A stretch of DNA of 6,482 nucleotides from the NCBI GenBank assembly GCA_028696435.1, contig JAQVHC010000018.1:1-6482 (forward strand), read 5' to 3'. The DNA comes from Actinomycetota bacterium (lineage in GTDB: Bacteria; Actinomycetota; Humimicrobiia; Humimicrobiales; Humimicrobiaceae). A model generated the notes under the pieces. That model ran no database searches and was not told the DNA's origin. It was given only the letters and a program-made list of their open reading frames with translations. Position numbers and translations under genes: made by a program. This document shows, one piece after another, positions 5,193 to 6,482 of this stretch (its first letter is position 1; the number at the start of each line of letters is the position of its first letter).

Positions 5193-6482
5193 TTAAACTT
5201 TGCTTTTAATTTCCACTTTAACACCATCACAATTAATATAGTAACCTTTATAAGTTGTTCTGAATTTTATAATAGATTCACCCGGAGCTTTCCCTTTAAG
5301 CTTCAGAATTAAGTTAATCCGGCCATTTCCTGCTATCGTATATGAATCGCTCACCCACATATATATATTTGAGTTAATTCCAGGGTATTGATTAATATAT
5401 CCACCGGAGTCCACTTCTATAAGTTCAATATTTTCCGGGAGCTCCAGTTCTAAAGAACTAATTTTTACGGCATTATCATTAGTGTTATTTATGAGATATT
5501 CCAGCATAAATTCTTCTCCAGCTTCTTTTACATATTTACCACTTTTGTATTCGTTATCAATCCTGAATTCAATTTTGATACTTCTATCAAGGTTCAGATA
5601 CCCCACATATTGAGCTGGCGGAATATAGCTATTAAATTCAACCCTATCTATATCATATAAATTAATGGTTCTCATATCCTCAATGCCGGTTCCGTATCTT
5701 ACTGCACCTCTATAGCCAGCTTCAGGAATTAGATGCCATTTTGAAGGAGAATTATTATCATACGGCCAGGCAAAAAATAAAACTTCACTTCCAAGATGTG
5801 ATTCTATATCTTCTTTTGATTTTTTAAGTTCATATAAGAATTCGCCATCAGAAACCAGACCAAGTCTCACATGATTAACTGTATGGGATAAAAACTCACA
5901 CCCGTATTCATGCATTTCCTCAATCTCCGGCCATATAAGTATTGGCCTTATTACATTTGTTCTTTTATTAAAATAAGCATTTGTTTTCCTGCTGGCTTCT
6001 GTCTCTCCTATGGCGCCAGTTACAAGGAAAACAGTCATCTTGTATCCATATCTTTTAAGCACTGGAAAACCATTGGTGTAGACATCCTGAAATCCGTCAT
6101 CAGATGTTATCATCACCGGCTTTTCTGGCAATGCTTTCCCGAAATCCACATATTTCAACAGATCCATAAAAGTAATAGTTTCATAGCCGTACTCCTTCAA
6201 CACCCTGCACAATTCTTCAAAATGACCCGTGTATAGCTCAATTGGAGCTCCTATGTGGTCCTCAATCGCATGCAATCCTATTATAGCGATAAAATTACCT
6301 TCGAATGGCTTTACACCATAAACCATTGTAGAGTAATCAGTCCCTATAAAAGAATCAGTCCTGCCTGAATCTATTTTCAGACTGCATGAAACCATTGTGT
6401 CTTCAGTTATATTATCTTTTAAAGTCAGCCTCGTATTAAATCTAACTTTTTCACCAGCTCCGATAGAATCAACATTCCAGCA
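5193..6482 (-). CDS. Polysaccharide deacetylase (CE4/NodB type) embedded between DUF11-like domains; N-terminus beyond right edge
   Basis: 429 residues are visible and the frame is open to the edge. The ATG at 6395 is internal: the 29 residues before it (CWNVDSIGAGEKVRFN...) read as the end of a DUF11-like domain and resemble WDLKDLDIGEEKEITYSMKV of the neighbouring hydrolase. The CE4 domain spans about 63-290 (visible numbering). ITSDDGF supplies catalytic Asp128 and metal-binding Asp129; LSHTVNH supplies metal ligands His200 and His204; FAWPYD is the third motif; LYDIDRVEFN is the usual late 'L.RI' strand. TSDDG replaces the common TFDDG, and the Arg of RxPY is absent, as in PgaB/IcaB-like enzymes. 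A C-terminal beta-sandwich (about 313-427) has the 'LEYLINNTNDN' pattern of DUF11-like repeats. The expected reaction is metal-dependent N- or O-deacetylation of an extracellular polysaccharide; the substrate is unknown. The N-terminal anchor must lie outside. Confidence 0.85.
   Translation of the reverse strand, partial: CWNVDSIGAGEKVRFNTRLTLKDNITEDTMVSCSLKIDSGRTDSFIGTDYSTMVYGVKPFEGNFIAIIGLHAIEDHIGAPIELYTGHFEELCRVLKEYGYETITFMDLLKYVDFGKALPEKPVMITSDDGFQDVYTNGFPVLKRYGYKMTVFLVTGAIGETEASRKTNAYFNKRTNVIRPILIWPEIEEMHEYGCEFLSHTVNHVRLGLVSDGEFLYELKKSKEDIESHLGSEVLFFAWPYDNNSPSKWHLIPEAGYRGAVRYGTGIEDMRTINLYDIDRVEFNSYIPPAQYVGYLNLDRSIKIEFRIDNEYKSGKYVKEAGEEFMLEYLINNTNDNAVKISSLELELPENIELIEVDSGGYINQYPGINSNIYMWVSDSYTIAGNGRINLILKLKGKAPGESIIKFRTTYKGYYINCDGVKVEIKSKV

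Noticed and set aside
5910..6236. Plus-strand frame of 108 codons
   Set aside because: It is antisense to the catalytic core of the polysaccharide deacetylase, whose motifs are intact; no family resemblance is seen.

Overview
The window is A+T-rich bacterial DNA, roughly two thirds A+T by eye, with many ATA, AGA and AGG codons. Bacterial signals are present: Shine-Dalgarno sequences, two extended -10 promoter candidates and a TTG start. All complete genes encode membrane-anchored or membrane proteins, and the theme is the cell surface and its glycans. The Ig-like repeat style (GW...D, VEIYLDG, LG.A.YG) joined to a TolB-like propeller, and the DUF11-type stalks, recall uncultivated anaerobic lineages such as Atribacterota or OPB41-type Actinomycetota. 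That placement is an impression from memory and is not shown by the sequence.

Layout from left to right: (1) 1-375, minus: the N-terminal 125 residues of a glycosyltransferase that runs off the left edge. (2) 376-650: a gene-free divergent region with a plausible promoter for the next gene and three copies of TTTACAAT spaced exactly 29 bp apart. (3) 651-2417, plus: a signal-anchored protein with two Ig-like repeats, a broken third repeat and a six-bladed TolB/PD40-type propeller. (4) 2418-2511: a short convergent gap with a weak hairpin. (5) 2512-2979, minus: a four-helix membrane protein of unknown function, starting at TTG. (6) 3083-4900, minus: a membrane-anchored protein with three DUF11-like domains and a C-terminal SGNH/GDSL hydrolase. 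(7) 4901-5192: a very A+T-rich leader with an extended -10 promoter and a perfect 16-bp inverted repeat upstream of it. (8) 5193 to the right edge, minus: a polysaccharide deacetylase (CE4/NodB type) flanked by DUF11-like sequence on both sides. Its reading frame stays open to the window end, so the ATG at 6395 is internal.

The three minus-strand genes at right lie in the order deacetylase, SGNH hydrolase, small membrane protein. The first two look like a matched pair: enzymes with deacylase-type folds carried on similar beta-sandwich stalks outside the membrane. The simplest reading is that they trim acyl groups from an exported or surface polysaccharide, perhaps one made by a cluster that includes the glycosyltransferase. 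The propeller protein is transcribed in the opposite direction and may be an exported sensor or scaffold. The joint function is inference; domain identity and catalytic residues are visible directly.
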